From positions 151,312 through 215,311 of the forward strand of contig CAIFEB010000001.1 in the NCBI GenBank assembly GCA_903789375.1: DNA of 64,000 bases, in the 5' to 3' direction. The translations under genes were made by a program, and so were the position numbers. The notes under the pieces were generated by a model. That model was not told the DNA's origin. It did not search any database and was given only the letters and a program-made list of their open reading frames with translations. Source of the stretch: an uncultured Eggerthellaceae bacterium. GTDB taxonomy: Bacteria; Actinomycetota; Coriobacteriia; Coriobacteriales; Eggerthellaceae. Of this stretch, positions 51,933 through 63,364 are shown in pieces; within the stretch, counting starts at the first letter, position 1, and the number at the start of each line of letters is the position of its first letter.

Positions 51933-52901
51933 TTACGCGAGGACCTCGGGGTTCAGGCAATCGGCCGGACGCCGCCCGCAGACGACGTCGATAGCGCTGC
52001 GCGCCGTGCGTTCAGCCAGCTCACGACCCGATTCCTCCGACCAGTACGCCGCATGCGGCGTAAGCACCGTGTGCGGGGCCGAAAGCAGCGGGTCGTCGGG
52101 CAGGATGGGCTCGTGCTCGAACACGTCGATGCCCGCGCCCCACAGACGCCCCGCGCCCAGCGCTTCCGCGAGCGCCGCCGTGTCGACGATGGGCCCGCGC
52201 GCCGTGTTGACGAGCACGGCCGTCGGCTTCATAAGCGCCAGACGATGCGCGTCGATCAGATGGCGCGTGTCGTCGGTGAGCGCGCAATGCAGGCTTACGA
52301 CGTCGGCCGTGCGCAGCAGCTCGTCGAGCTCGAGCGTGCGATACCCTTCAGGCGTGGTCGCACCGGGCGCAAGCGAGCGCGACCAGCACACCACGTCGAA
52401 CCCGAGGCCCGCCGCCTTGCGCGCGCAGGCGCGGCCGATGGCGCCCATGCCCACGACGCCGAACGTGCGCCCCTTCGCCTGGCCGAGCGGGCGCGTGCCC
52501 GCATAGTCCCAGATGCCGGCCCGCAGGTTCGCATCCTGCTCGTTGATACGGCGCAGCACCGCCAGCGCGAGCGCAATCGCATGGTCCGACACGACCTCGT
52601 TGGCGTACCCGGGCGCCGTGCAGACGGCCACGCCCGCGCGCGTCGCCGCGGCGACGTCGATGCTGTCGTAGCCGACGCCGGTGCGGCTTACCACCTTGAG
52701 CCGGGGCGCAAGCGCCTCGAAAACGCGCGCCGGGAACTCGCCGTACGAGGTGATGATGCCGTCCGCCCCCTGCGCGTTTCTGATGATGGCGTCGGCAGGA
52801 CGCTCGTCGAACCGCTCGAGCTCGACGCCCGCCTCGGCCGCTATGCGCTCCACCAGATCGTAGTTCTCCAAATCGAAATCGACGACGGCGATCTTTGCCA
52901 T
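51933..52901 (-). CDS. D-isomer-specific 2-hydroxyacid dehydrogenase
   Basis: A 322-residue NAD-dependent D-2-hydroxyacid dehydrogenase (C-terminal-binding-protein/phosphoglycerate dehydrogenase class). The NAD loop is GVVGMGAIGRACARKAAGL (about 144-162), and the catalytic triad is visible as NTARGPIVD (Arg), DVFEHEPIL (Glu) and LTPHAAYWS (His). It reversibly converts a 2-oxo acid to its D-hydroxy acid. Substrate is unknown, as neighbours give no hint. The start at 52901 has AAGGGAG upstream. Confidence 0.9.
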   Translation of the reverse strand: MAKIAVVDFDLENYDLVERIAAEAGVELERFDERPADAIIRNAQGADGIITSYGEFPARVFEALAPRLKVVSRTGVGYDSIDVAAATRAGVAVCTAPGYANEVVSDHAIALALAVLRRINEQDANLRAGIWDYAGTRPLGQAKGRTFGVVGMGAIGRACARKAAGLGFDVVCWSRSLAPGATTPEGYRTLELDELLRTADVVSLHCALTDDTRHLIDAHRLALMKPTAVLVNTARGPIVDTAALAEALGAGRLWGAGIDVFEHEPILPDDPLLSAPHTVLTPHAAYWSEESGRELAERTARSAIDVVCGRRPADCLNPEVLA

Positions 52902-53112
52902 CCTACCGAGCTCCCTTCTCAATACGCTCCCACGCGCCGACGTCCCATCGAAGCAAAAGGCGTCGACGCAGTGCTTAACCGATGCGCGGCTTCATGCTGC
53001 CTTGCTTGAAGCGCAGGTTCAAGCGACGCCTCGCTTCGCGCCGTGGTTCGTTCCGCCGGTTCCCAGTATGCCGCGCACACTTCCTCCCGGACGGCACGAA
53101 ACGACGGCCGGC

Positions 53113-54531
53113 TTATGCCGCGGCGCGCTTTCCGCGCGCGTCCTTCGTGCCGAACCCGCCGAGGCAGATGTAGACGACGACGCCCGCCGCCAGCAGGAAC
53201 TGGTACCACAGCGTGGGAATGATGGCCACCGACGCCACGCCCGACAGCCCCGCCGCGACGAGCAGCTGCGCGCCGTACGGGATGATGCCCTGCATGATGC
53301 ACGACGAAGTGTCCAGAATCGACGCCGCCTGCCGGGGCTCGACGCCGTACTCGTCGCTGAGCTGGCGCGCGATGGGACCGGCCATGACGATGGCCACCGT
53401 GTTGTTCGCCGCCGTTACGTCGAGCGTCATCGTGAGCACGGCGATACCGGCCATGCCGCCGCGTTTGCCGTGGAAGTGCTTGTGGACGAACGCGAGGATG
53501 GCCGCGAACCCACCGTGCACCTCCATGAGCGCGCCGATGGCCGCAACGAGCACCGTCACGATGATCGTCTCGAACATGCCCGACGCGCCCGTGCCCATGG
53601 CCTCGAGCGCGCTCTCGACGCCGAGCGTTCCCACGGCCAACCCCGACACGAGCGTCAGGATGATGCCGATGCCGAGCACGGCGAACACGTTGATGCCGCA
53701 GAGCGCGAGCGCCAGCACCACGAAGTACGGCAGCGCGAGCACGATGTTGAACGCGAACGACCCCATCTCGACGACCGGCTGCCCCGCCGTGACCACGCAC
53801 AGCACTACCACCGTGAGCGCCGCCATGGGCAGGGCGATCTTCGAGTTCTCCGCGAACTTCGCGCGCATCTCGACGCCCTGGGTCTTGGTCGCCGCGATGG
53901 TGGTGTCGGAGATGAACGACAGGTTGTCGCCGAACATCGCGCCGCCGACGATCGAGCCGATGGCGAGCGCCATGTCGATGCCGGTGTCGTTGGCGACCGT
54001 CACCGCGATGGGCGCGAGCACCGTGATCGTGCCGACAGACGTTCCCATGGCGAGCGAGATGATGGACGCGATGACGAACAGCCCCGGCACGGCGTACCTG
54101 CTCGGCACGACGTTGAGCAGCATGTTCGCCGTGCTCTCCGCGCCGCCCGCGGCGCTCGCCAGCCCGCTGAACACGCCCGCGAACAGAAAGATGAACACCA
54201 TGATGACGATGTTCTCGTCGCCGATGCCACGCGCGCAGACGCGGATCTTCTCGTCGAACGACAGGCCCCGGTTCTGCAGGAACGCCACGGCGAGCGCCAC
54301 GAGGAACGCGACGACGACCGACATGACGTAGAAGCCCATGCGGCCGGGCAGCGGATGGATGTACTCGAAGTAGATGCCGGCGCCCAGATACAGCACCAGG
54401 AACACCACGATGGGCAGAAGCGCCCAGCCGTTGGGAGCGCGTGCGGGCAGCGCGTCGGCGCGCGCCCTCAGCTGCTCGGTTTCGACGCTGGCCTGCGCGT
54501 CGAGCGCTTGGCCGCGTTTGCTCTGTGCCAT
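53113..54531 (-). CDS. NhaC-family Na+/H+ antiporter
   Basis: A 472-residue membrane protein of the NhaC family, with an N-terminal polar region of 30 residues followed by about eleven hydrophobic segments. The hallmark SLAMGTSVGTITVLAPIAV and GGAMFGDNLSFISDTTIAAT segments carry the polar residues that bind the ion. Such antiporters export Na+ or exchange organic ions such as lactate and malate. Start at 54531 has GAGGAG upstream. A frame to 54711 was rejected. Confidence 0.88.
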   Translation of the reverse strand: MAQSKRGQALDAQASVETEQLRARADALPARAPNGWALLPIVVFLVLYLGAGIYFEYIHPLPGRMGFYVMSVVVAFLVALAVAFLQNRGLSFDEKIRVCARGIGDENIVIMVFIFLFAGVFSGLASAAGGAESTANMLLNVVPSRYAVPGLFVIASIISLAMGTSVGTITVLAPIAVTVANDTGIDMALAIGSIVGGAMFGDNLSFISDTTIAATKTQGVEMRAKFAENSKIALPMAALTVVVLCVVTAGQPVVEMGSFAFNIVLALPYFVVLALALCGINVFAVLGIGIILTLVSGLAVGTLGVESALEAMGTGASGMFETIIVTVLVAAIGALMEVHGGFAAILAFVHKHFHGKRGGMAGIAVLTMTLDVTAANNTVAIVMAGPIARQLSDEYGVEPRQAASILDTSSCIMQGIIPYGAQLLVAAGLSGVASVAIIPTLWYQFLLAAGVVVYICLGGFGTKDARGKRAAA

Positions 54532-54752
54532 GCAAAACTCCTCATCCCCGGCCTTTTGGTTCCGACGGAACATCATACCGCAACGCGCGGCACCGCCGCC
54601 GGCCGTTCGCTTGCACGCCGAATGCTGCCGACGGGAAACATTCCGGCAAATTAATCCCCACATGTACAGTAACGGTGATACAGTATCCCGAAAGCAGAAC
54701 CGCCCGCGCATTTCGGGAATCGCGGGGTTTCAAACCAGAGGGGGTTGGGCTT
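54532..54752. other. Divergent promoter region
   Basis: The 221 bases between the antiporter and the radical SAM gene hold both promoters. An AT-rich stretch near 54650-54695 is the likely site for the plus-strand promoter. No gene was seen. Confidence 0.4.
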
Positions 54753-56186
54753 ATGGCCGTTATGGACAAGATCAAGGCGAACGCCATCAGCGTTGCCGTG
54801 AACAAGGGCTTCGACATGCTGATGAAGGACTTCGACGGCAACCTGCCGAAGGTCGAGGGCATCATCGGCAAGTTCGTCGGACAGGGCGACGACGTCAACG
54901 ACGCGCAGATGCGCCTGTTCCACATGATCATCGGCGAGATGAAGGATCCGAACAACAACTGGCGGCGGCTCGTCGACCACATCCGGACCGATATCGACCC
55001 CGAGATCATCCGCACGTTCCTGCAGAACTTCTTCGTGAACTCCGTCACCATCGGCGGCAACATCCAGCGCCAGGTCAACGAGAAGGAGCAGTGCAACTGC
55101 CCGTGGGCCATCCTCATGGACCCCACCACGGCGTGCAACCTGCACTGCCAGGGCTGCTGGGCCGCCAACTACACCGACAACAAGCAGAAGAGCCTGACGT
55201 ACGACGAGATGAACAACGTCGTCAAGCAGGGCAAGGAGCTGGGCACGTACGTGTACCTGTTCACGGGCGGCGAGCCGCTCGTGCGCAAACACGACCTCAT
55301 CCGCCTGTGCGAAGAGCACCCCGACTGCATGTTCTCGGCGTTCACCAACGGCACGCTTGTCGACGAGCAGTTCGCCGACGACATGCTGCGTGTGAAGAAC
55401 TTCATCCCGGCGTTCTCCATCGAGGGCTTCGAGGAAGCCACCGACGCACGGCGCGGCCAGGGCACGTTCAAGAAAGTCACGCATGCCATGGACCTGCTGC
55501 GCGAGCGCCATCTGCCGTTCGGCGCGTCGCTGTGCTACACGTCGCAGAACTACGACTCCATCACGTCGGACGAGTTCATCCAGTTCCTCGTGGACGAAGG
55601 GGTCCTGTTCTCGTGGATCTTCACGTTCATCCCCGTGGGAGTGGGCTCGCCCGTCGAGCTTCTGGCCTCGGCCGACCAGCGCGCCGGTATGTACCACAAG
55701 GTGCGCGACGACTGGCGCCACAACGTTCCCATCTTCTTCGCCGACTTCTGGAACGACGGCGAGTACACCGGTGGCTGCATCGCCGGCGGGCGCCGCTTCC
55801 TGCACATCAACGCGGCCGGCGACGTGGAGCCGTGCGGGTTCATCCACTACTCCGATTCGAACATTCGCGAGAAGACGCTGCTCGAATGCTACAAGAGCCC
55901 GCTGTTCGAGTCGTACCGCGCCCACCAGCCGTTCAACACGAATATGCTGCGCCCGTGCCCGCTGCTCGACAACCCCGCCATGCTCGCCGAGATCGTGCAC
56001 GAGACCGGCGCGCGCTCGACCGACTACACGCACCCCGAAAACGTGGACGACCTGGTGAAGAAGACCGAGAAGGCCGCAAGCGACTGGGCCGTCGAATCCG
56101 AGCCGCTCTGGGAGCGCTCGCCGAAGAAGCGCCTGTCCGACCGCCTGGTCGAGGAGGGCAAGAGCCCGACCGCGTGGGTTGACTAG
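54753..56186 (+). CDS. Radical SAM/SPASM-domain protein
   Basis: A 477-residue radical SAM enzyme. An N-terminal helical region of about 110 residues comes first, then the cluster motif TACNLHCQGCWAANY (CxxxCxxC at about residues 130-137), the SAM-binding FTGGEPLVRKHDLIRLC, and a C-terminal SPASM-like cluster region with GGCIAGGRRFLHINAAGDVE and PCGFIHYSDSNI. This layout is that of uncharacterised or peptide-modifying radical SAM enzymes. No small precursor peptide gene was found next to it. Start 54753 has GAGGGGG about 9 bases upstream; ATG 54762 is an alternative. Confidence 0.88.
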   Translation: MAVMDKIKANAISVAVNKGFDMLMKDFDGNLPKVEGIIGKFVGQGDDVNDAQMRLFHMIIGEMKDPNNNWRRLVDHIRTDIDPEIIRTFLQNFFVNSVTIGGNIQRQVNEKEQCNCPWAILMDPTTACNLHCQGCWAANYTDNKQKSLTYDEMNNVVKQGKELGTYVYLFTGGEPLVRKHDLIRLCEEHPDCMFSAFTNGTLVDEQFADDMLRVKNFIPAFSIEGFEEATDARRGQGTFKKVTHAMDLLRERHLPFGASLCYTSQNYDSITSDEFIQFLVDEGVLFSWIFTFIPVGVGSPVELLASADQRAGMYHKVRDDWRHNVPIFFADFWNDGEYTGGCIAGGRRFLHINAAGDVEPCGFIHYSDSNIREKTLLECYKSPLFESYRAHQPFNTNMLRPCPLLDNPAMLAEIVHETGARSTDYTHPENVDDLVKKTEKAASDWAVESEPLWERSPKKRLSDRLVEEGKSPTAWVD

Positions 56187-56335
56187 CGAGCGCAGCCATG
56201 GGGTTTCGCCCGCCATGGGGTCATCGCCCGGTTGTCGATGACCATGGGCCGAAACGCCGCGGATCATCGCCCGCCCGGCGACGTCATCGGGCGGACATCA
56301 TCTCAACACCGTCTTGCGGCCGTCGCCCCTGCCGA

Positions 56336-56393
56336 CGCCGCCCGTGGTCCGACACAGCCTTGAAGGCCATCGTCGCCACGGGCGGCGTTTTTT
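56336..56393 (+). terminator. Terminator of the radical SAM gene
   Basis: CGCCGCCCGTGG at 56336-56347 is perfectly complementary to 56376-56387 and is followed by TTTTTT. Confidence 0.9.
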
Positions 56394-56479
56394 CGGTCGT
56401 CCATGGGGTCATCGAAGTCGTTTGAAGGAAGTGTGACGGACCTGCCGCCAACCTTTAAGACTCGTTTCAGGTAGGTCTC

Positions 56480-56755
56480 CTATATTTGCACCATCGTCGA
56501 TGCGAGAGCGTGAACGGCAGCAAGGCAAGAGCCTTCCGAACCGCAAACGAACTCGGCGCTCTCGCCCGACGACCCTTGACAGACTCCGGCGCAACCGGAG
56601 ACCAGATGACCCGTGGCATCGACCGACGTCTGAGCAACCGCACACATTGGCGCCCTGTTCCCAGCGCCTACCTTCTTTCCCAAACTTTCGTCGATTGACT
56701 GCCCTGATAACCGGCGGAACCTCCCCCTCGTTGGTTCCGCCGGTTCTTTTTTTGC
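56480..56755 (+). ncRNA. Candidate structured RNA with its own terminator
   Basis: No open frame is believable here, yet the DNA ends in a strong Rho-independent terminator (GCGGAACC, loop, GGTTCCGC, then seven Ts near 56750) with a TATATT -10 box at 56481-56486 and no gene in between. Internal pairing is visible: GAGAGCG near 56504 with CGCTCTC near 56560, AAGGC with GCCTT inside it, and GATGCG-type segments further on. This suggests a free transcript of roughly 260 bases. It does not match RNase P, tmRNA or SRP RNA motifs that I know; a 6S-like RNA is one possibility. Confidence 0.45.
56710..56755 (+). terminator. Terminator of the candidate RNA
   Basis: An inverted repeat of CCGGCGGAACC with GGTTCCGCCGG is followed by a run of seven Ts. 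Confidence 0.85.
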
Positions 56756-56951
56756 CCTGAACAGGTGAGACAGACGTTTCCAACGAACGCGGCGCAGAGC
56801 GTCGGCGCCTAACAGGCCCGCGATGGGCGATTCGCATCAAATCCCTGCGCGTACGGGCGGCCATAGCGCAGCGTCGCCCGCCTTCGCCACAACGCTCGCA
56901 GCCATGAGCGCTATCCGGCATCTGCGAGGGCGCCGCGCCTCACGGGCGCTT

Positions 56952-58184
56952 TCAGCGCTGCGCGCCCAACGCCGCGACGGCGTCGAAGAGCTCGTCGGCG
57001 ACCGCGTCCTTCGACTGCAGCGGATGCGCTTCGGCGCCCGCGGCCGTCACGAACGTCACCTCGTCGTCGTCTTTTCCGAACGTGTGTCCGCCGCCGACGC
57101 GGTTGGCCACGATGAGATCCGCCTTCTTGCGCTCGAGCTTTCCCCGGGCGTTTTCGACCACGTTGTCCGTCTCGGCCGCGAACCCGACGACGACCTGGCC
57201 CGGAGTCGCATGGGCGCCCACGTACGCGAGGATGTCCTCGGTGCGCTCCAGATCGATGCGGCTGAGCGCGTCGTCGTCGCGTCCCTTCTTCAGCTTGTGG
57301 TCGGCCGGAGCCGCCGGACGCGCATCGGCCACGGCCGCGGCGCACACGACGATGTCGCTTTCCGCGAGGCGCGCCTTCACAGCTTCCGCCATCTGGGCCG
57401 CCGTCTCAACGGGCACGACCTGTGCCTGCGCCGGCGCCTCGAGCGAAACCGGACCGGACACGAGCGTGACCTGCGCCCCGCGTGCGACGGCTGCACGTGC
57501 GACGGCGTAGCCCATCTTCCCCGACGAGTGGTTGGTGATGAACCGCACTGGGTCGATCGGCTCGCGCGTGGGGCCGGCCGTCACGAGCACGCGCTTGCCC
57601 GCCAGGTCGCGCTTGGGATTCGCCGCCGCGATGACCGCTTGCGCGATGGCCTCCGGGTCGGCAAGCCGCCCCCTCCCCACATCACCGCAGGCCAGATAGC
57701 CCGCATCGGCTTCGACGATCGTCATGCCGCGCGCCTTGAGCTCGCGCAGGTTGCGCTGCGTCGCCGGATTCTCGTACATGTGCACGTTCATGGCCGGCGC
57801 GATGACGATGGGAGCCGTAGTGGCGAGCGCCGTAGTCGTCAGCAGGTCGTCTGCGATGCCCCAGGCCAGCTTTGCCGCCACGTTGGCCGTGCACGGCGCG
57901 ATGACGAACACGTCGGCCTCCGATGCGAGCGAGATGTGGTGGATGGGGTCGGACGGATTGTCGAACAGCCCCAGTCCCACCGGTTCGCGCGTGAGGGCGC
58001 GAAACTGCAGCGGGTCGATGAAGTGCGTCGCATGCTCGGTCATGACGACCTTCACGCGCATGCCAGCCTTTTGCAGCGCGCGCACGAGCTCGCACGCCTT
58101 GTACGCCGCCACACAGCCGGTCACGCCCACGAGCACCGTCTTCTGCTGCGCGGCAGCCGCGTTTTCGGCTTTCGTCTCGTCCAT
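56952..58184 (-). CDS. coaBC: Bifunctional phosphopantothenoylcysteine decarboxylase/synthase
   Basis: A 410-residue bifunctional coenzyme A biosynthesis enzyme. The CoaC half (residues 20-190) has GCVAAYKACELVRAL, the active-site histidines SDPIHHISL, PAMNVHMYENPATQRNL and ACGDVGRGRLADPEAI. The CoaB half (200 on) has VTAGPTREPIDPVRFITNHS and GKMGYAVARA. It makes 4'-phosphopantothenoylcysteine from CTP, phosphopantothenate and cysteine, then decarboxylates it. The start at 58184 has AGAGGA about 9 bases upstream; the frame to 58247 was rejected. Confidence 0.95.
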   Translation of the reverse strand: MDETKAENAAAAQQKTVLVGVTGCVAAYKACELVRALQKAGMRVKVVMTEHATHFIDPLQFRALTREPVGLGLFDNPSDPIHHISLASEADVFVIAPCTANVAAKLAWGIADDLLTTTALATTAPIVIAPAMNVHMYENPATQRNLRELKARGMTIVEADAGYLACGDVGRGRLADPEAIAQAVIAAANPKRDLAGKRVLVTAGPTREPIDPVRFITNHSSGKMGYAVARAAVARGAQVTLVSGPVSLEAPAQAQVVPVETAAQMAEAVKARLAESDIVVCAAAVADARPAAPADHKLKKGRDDDALSRIDLERTEDILAYVGAHATPGQVVVGFAAETDNVVENARGKLERKKADLIVANRVGGGHTFGKDDDEVTFVTAAGAEAHPLQSKDAVADELFDAVAALGAQR

Positions 58185-58272
58185 CGCCCCAGTCCTCTCA
58201 TCCGGCGTCCGCTGCGCGAACGCATTCGTATTACGGTCCCGCCGCACCTCAAAGCAGCTGCCGCCTCAGCTC

Positions 58273-59334
58273 CTACCGCTGCAGTTCCCAGGGCACGCCG
58301 TCGATCGCGGGCGTCGGCGCGTCCGCGAGCAGCGCTTCCACTTCGCGGCCCGCGTCGGTCACGCCCGTCGAGCGCTCCGCCAAGCCCTCGAGCACGTCCC
58401 GCAGGTCGCGTGGCAGCCGATCCGCGAACGACAGCCGCTCACCCGTCGTCGGATGGTCGAACGCGAGCCGGTACGAATGCAGGAACTGCCGGTGCAGGCC
58501 GCGGTCGGCCTCGGGCGCCTTGGGTTTGTTCGCCGTATACAGCGGGTCGCCCACGAGCGGGTGCTTCGTGTACTCCATGTGCACGCGGATCTGATGCGTG
58601 CGCCCGGTGAACAGTTTGCAGTCTATCAGGGTGTAGCCGTTGTCGCGCCGTCCGCATTCGAATCGTTCGAGCACGCGGAACGTCGTGACCGCGTCGCGGG
58701 CCTGCGGCACGTCGCGCACCGCCTGACGCAGACGGTCGCGCGGCGAGCGCGTGAGCGGGGCGTCGATCATGCCCGTGTCCGGCACGATGATGCCGTGCAC
58801 GAGCGCCAGGTAGTGCCGGTCGACCGAGCGCTCGCGAATCTCGTCCATGAGCGCGTAGCCGGCCGCATCGTTCTTCGCAGCCAGCATGAGCCCCGACGTG
58901 TCCATGTCGAGGCGGTGCACTATGCCGAGGCGGTCGCGTTCGCCCTGGACATCGCACAGATGGTCGGCGCCGCAGTGGTAGATGAGGGCGTTCACGAGCG
59001 TGCCCTCGCGGTGGTCGACCGACGGATGGCAGACGAGTCCCGCCTGCTTCGACAGCACGATGACGTCGTCATCCTCCATGCGGATGTCGAGCTCGATCGG
59101 CTCGCCGCGGAGCGGTGTGGGCTCCTCGGTTTCGGGAACCTCGTAGACGATGGGGCTGCCGGCGCGGACGAGGTCCTTCTTGCTCGCCGGCTCGCCGCCA
59201 ACGAGCACGAGCCCCGCCTCGATGGCCTTCGCGGCGGCGCTGCGGCTGGCGTAGAGCCCCCGCGCGGCGCAGAGCGCGTCGAGCCGCATGCCCTCGTCGC
59301 CCGCTTGGGCCATGTACATGCGCGAGACCGCCAT
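58273..59334 (-). CDS. RluA-family pseudouridine synthase
   Basis: A 353-residue RNA pseudouridine synthase, usually acting on 23S rRNA. An S4 domain (residues 15-60) precedes the catalytic domain. The active-site Asp is in GIVHRLDMDTSGLMLAAK (about 138-155), and the uridine pocket is marked by KLFTGRTHQIRVHM. The ATG overlaps the stop of lspA, so the two are one operon, the classical lspA-rluD order. The C-terminal 60 residues extend beyond the core fold. Confidence 0.93.
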   Translation of the reverse strand: MAVSRMYMAQAGDEGMRLDALCAARGLYASRSAAAKAIEAGLVLVGGEPASKKDLVRAGSPIVYEVPETEEPTPLRGEPIELDIRMEDDDVIVLSKQAGLVCHPSVDHREGTLVNALIYHCGADHLCDVQGERDRLGIVHRLDMDTSGLMLAAKNDAAGYALMDEIRERSVDRHYLALVHGIIVPDTGMIDAPLTRSPRDRLRQAVRDVPQARDAVTTFRVLERFECGRRDNGYTLIDCKLFTGRTHQIRVHMEYTKHPLVGDPLYTANKPKAPEADRGLHRQFLHSYRLAFDHPTTGERLSFADRLPRDLRDVLEGLAERSTGVTDAGREVEALLADAPTPAIDGVPWELQR

Positions 59335-60065
59335 CAGCGCTCACCTGCGCTTTCGTCGCCATCTTCCTTCACCGGCGATGCTACCGTCTGCGCGTGCTCC
59401 GACGCGCTCGCAGCGTCGTCCGCAGGCTGCTCGCATCCATCGTCCGCGGCGCCCTCAGCCGCCTGCGCGCCGTCGCCTTGCGCAGCGGCTTCATCCCCAT
59501 CGTCGCCCTCGTGCACGCCGTAAATCAGAAGCCCCAGGATGAGCAGCACGAATCCGCACGTTACGCCGATGTCGGCGACGTTGAACACCGGGAAGTCGAA
59601 GAAGCTGAACTCGATGAAGTCCATGACGAACCCGCGAACGAAGCGGTCGATCGCATTGCCGATGCCGCCGGCGATGATGAGCGCGATGCCCACCGTCGCA
59701 AGCCAGCCCTGCTCGCGCGCGGTGATGACGAAGTAGACCGCCAGCGCCGCGCACACGATAAGCGAGAACACGCCGAGCGCCACCGTCGAGTTGGAGAACA
59801 TGCCCCACGCCCCTCCGGTGTTGTGCACGACGCGGAAGTCGATCAACCCGAGATACGGGCCGCCCACCAGGGCGTTCGCCGGATACGCGAGGAACACCGC
59901 CTTCGTCGCCGCATCGAGCGTGAGCCACCCCGCGATGATAGCGCACAGCGTGATGACGCGCGCCTTGACGGCACGGCCGCGGTTCGGCTTGGTCTTCGAT
60001 TCTTCCGCCAAGATGTCCGATTCCTTCCCTGCGGGCGCGCTGCGCTTGCGCATCGCCGCGCCCAT
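59334..60065 (-). CDS. lspA: Lipoprotein signal peptidase II
   Basis: A 243-residue membrane protease that cleaves prolipoprotein signal peptides. The catalytic Asp pair is in GGIGNAIDRFVRGFVMDF and FPVFNVADIGVTCG. Four hydrophobic helices lie between residues about 30 and 170. A C-terminal acidic Ala-rich tail of about 65 residues (EAAAQGDGAQAAEGAADD) follows, longer than in model LspA proteins. ATG 60065 is chosen; ATG 60053 is an alternative and neither has a strong ribosome site. The lipoprotein at 28504 would be one of its substrates. Confidence 0.9.
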   Translation of the reverse strand: MGAAMRKRSAPAGKESDILAEESKTKPNRGRAVKARVITLCAIIAGWLTLDAATKAVFLAYPANALVGGPYLGLIDFRVVHNTGGAWGMFSNSTVALGVFSLIVCAALAVYFVITAREQGWLATVGIALIIAGGIGNAIDRFVRGFVMDFIEFSFFDFPVFNVADIGVTCGFVLLILGLLIYGVHEGDDGDEAAAQGDGAQAAEGAADDGCEQPADDAASASEHAQTVASPVKEDGDESAGER

Positions 60066-60157
60066 CGCATCACCCACATGCCAAGACGCGCGGTGCCGGC
60101 CCCGCCTTCCCAAGGGAAAGCCGAAACCGGCACCGCTTCTGCATGCTTCTTTCGAGC

Positions 60158-63022
<2,865 letters not shown>

Positions 63023-63364
63023 GACGCAACCGTCCTTTCGCAAACGCGCAGCGCGCGCTTGAATATCCCCTGTATACAGATTCTCAAAGTATAGATGAAA
63101 CCCACTGAGCGGCTTCAAGCCCGCTCCACATTTCAGAATTGCGACACTAACGGCGGGTGAGCGTCCGCAGCGGGCTCAAGCAGAACCGTGCTGCCGTCGC
63201 GAAAGCCCGCCCCTCCCCACCCGACCGCGACCTGCGAAATTCCACCGAAACGGCCCGGATGGGCAACTTCGCTGCATTCGCGAGCAGGCGTATTGAGCGC
63301 CGGCACGGCGTTGCCTTACAATGGCTCGTGCACACACCGCATCGAGGCCCATGGGGGTACCTGA
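63023..63364. other. Divergent region between ileS and the DegV gene
   Basis: These 342 bases hold no gene. The right half carries the DegV promoter described separately; the left half, AT-richer near 63060-63105, must hold the ileS promoter. Confidence 0.45.
63293..63322 (+). promoter_or_regulatory. Promoter of the DegV-family gene
   Basis: TTGAGC at 63293-63298 and TACAAT at 63317-63322 have an 18-base spacer and lie about 40 bases before the start codon. Confidence 0.6.

Noticed and set aside
56486-56698. Plus-strand 70-residue frame within the candidate RNA
   Set aside because: No ribosome site and no coding character; internal stems and the terminator point to RNA rather than protein.
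56480-56755. tmRNA or RNase P RNA
   Set aside because: The tRNA-like ends of tmRNA and the conserved P RNA core sequences are absent.
63023-63300. T-box leader of ileS
   Set aside because: The conserved T-box antiterminator sequence was looked for on the minus strand and not found.
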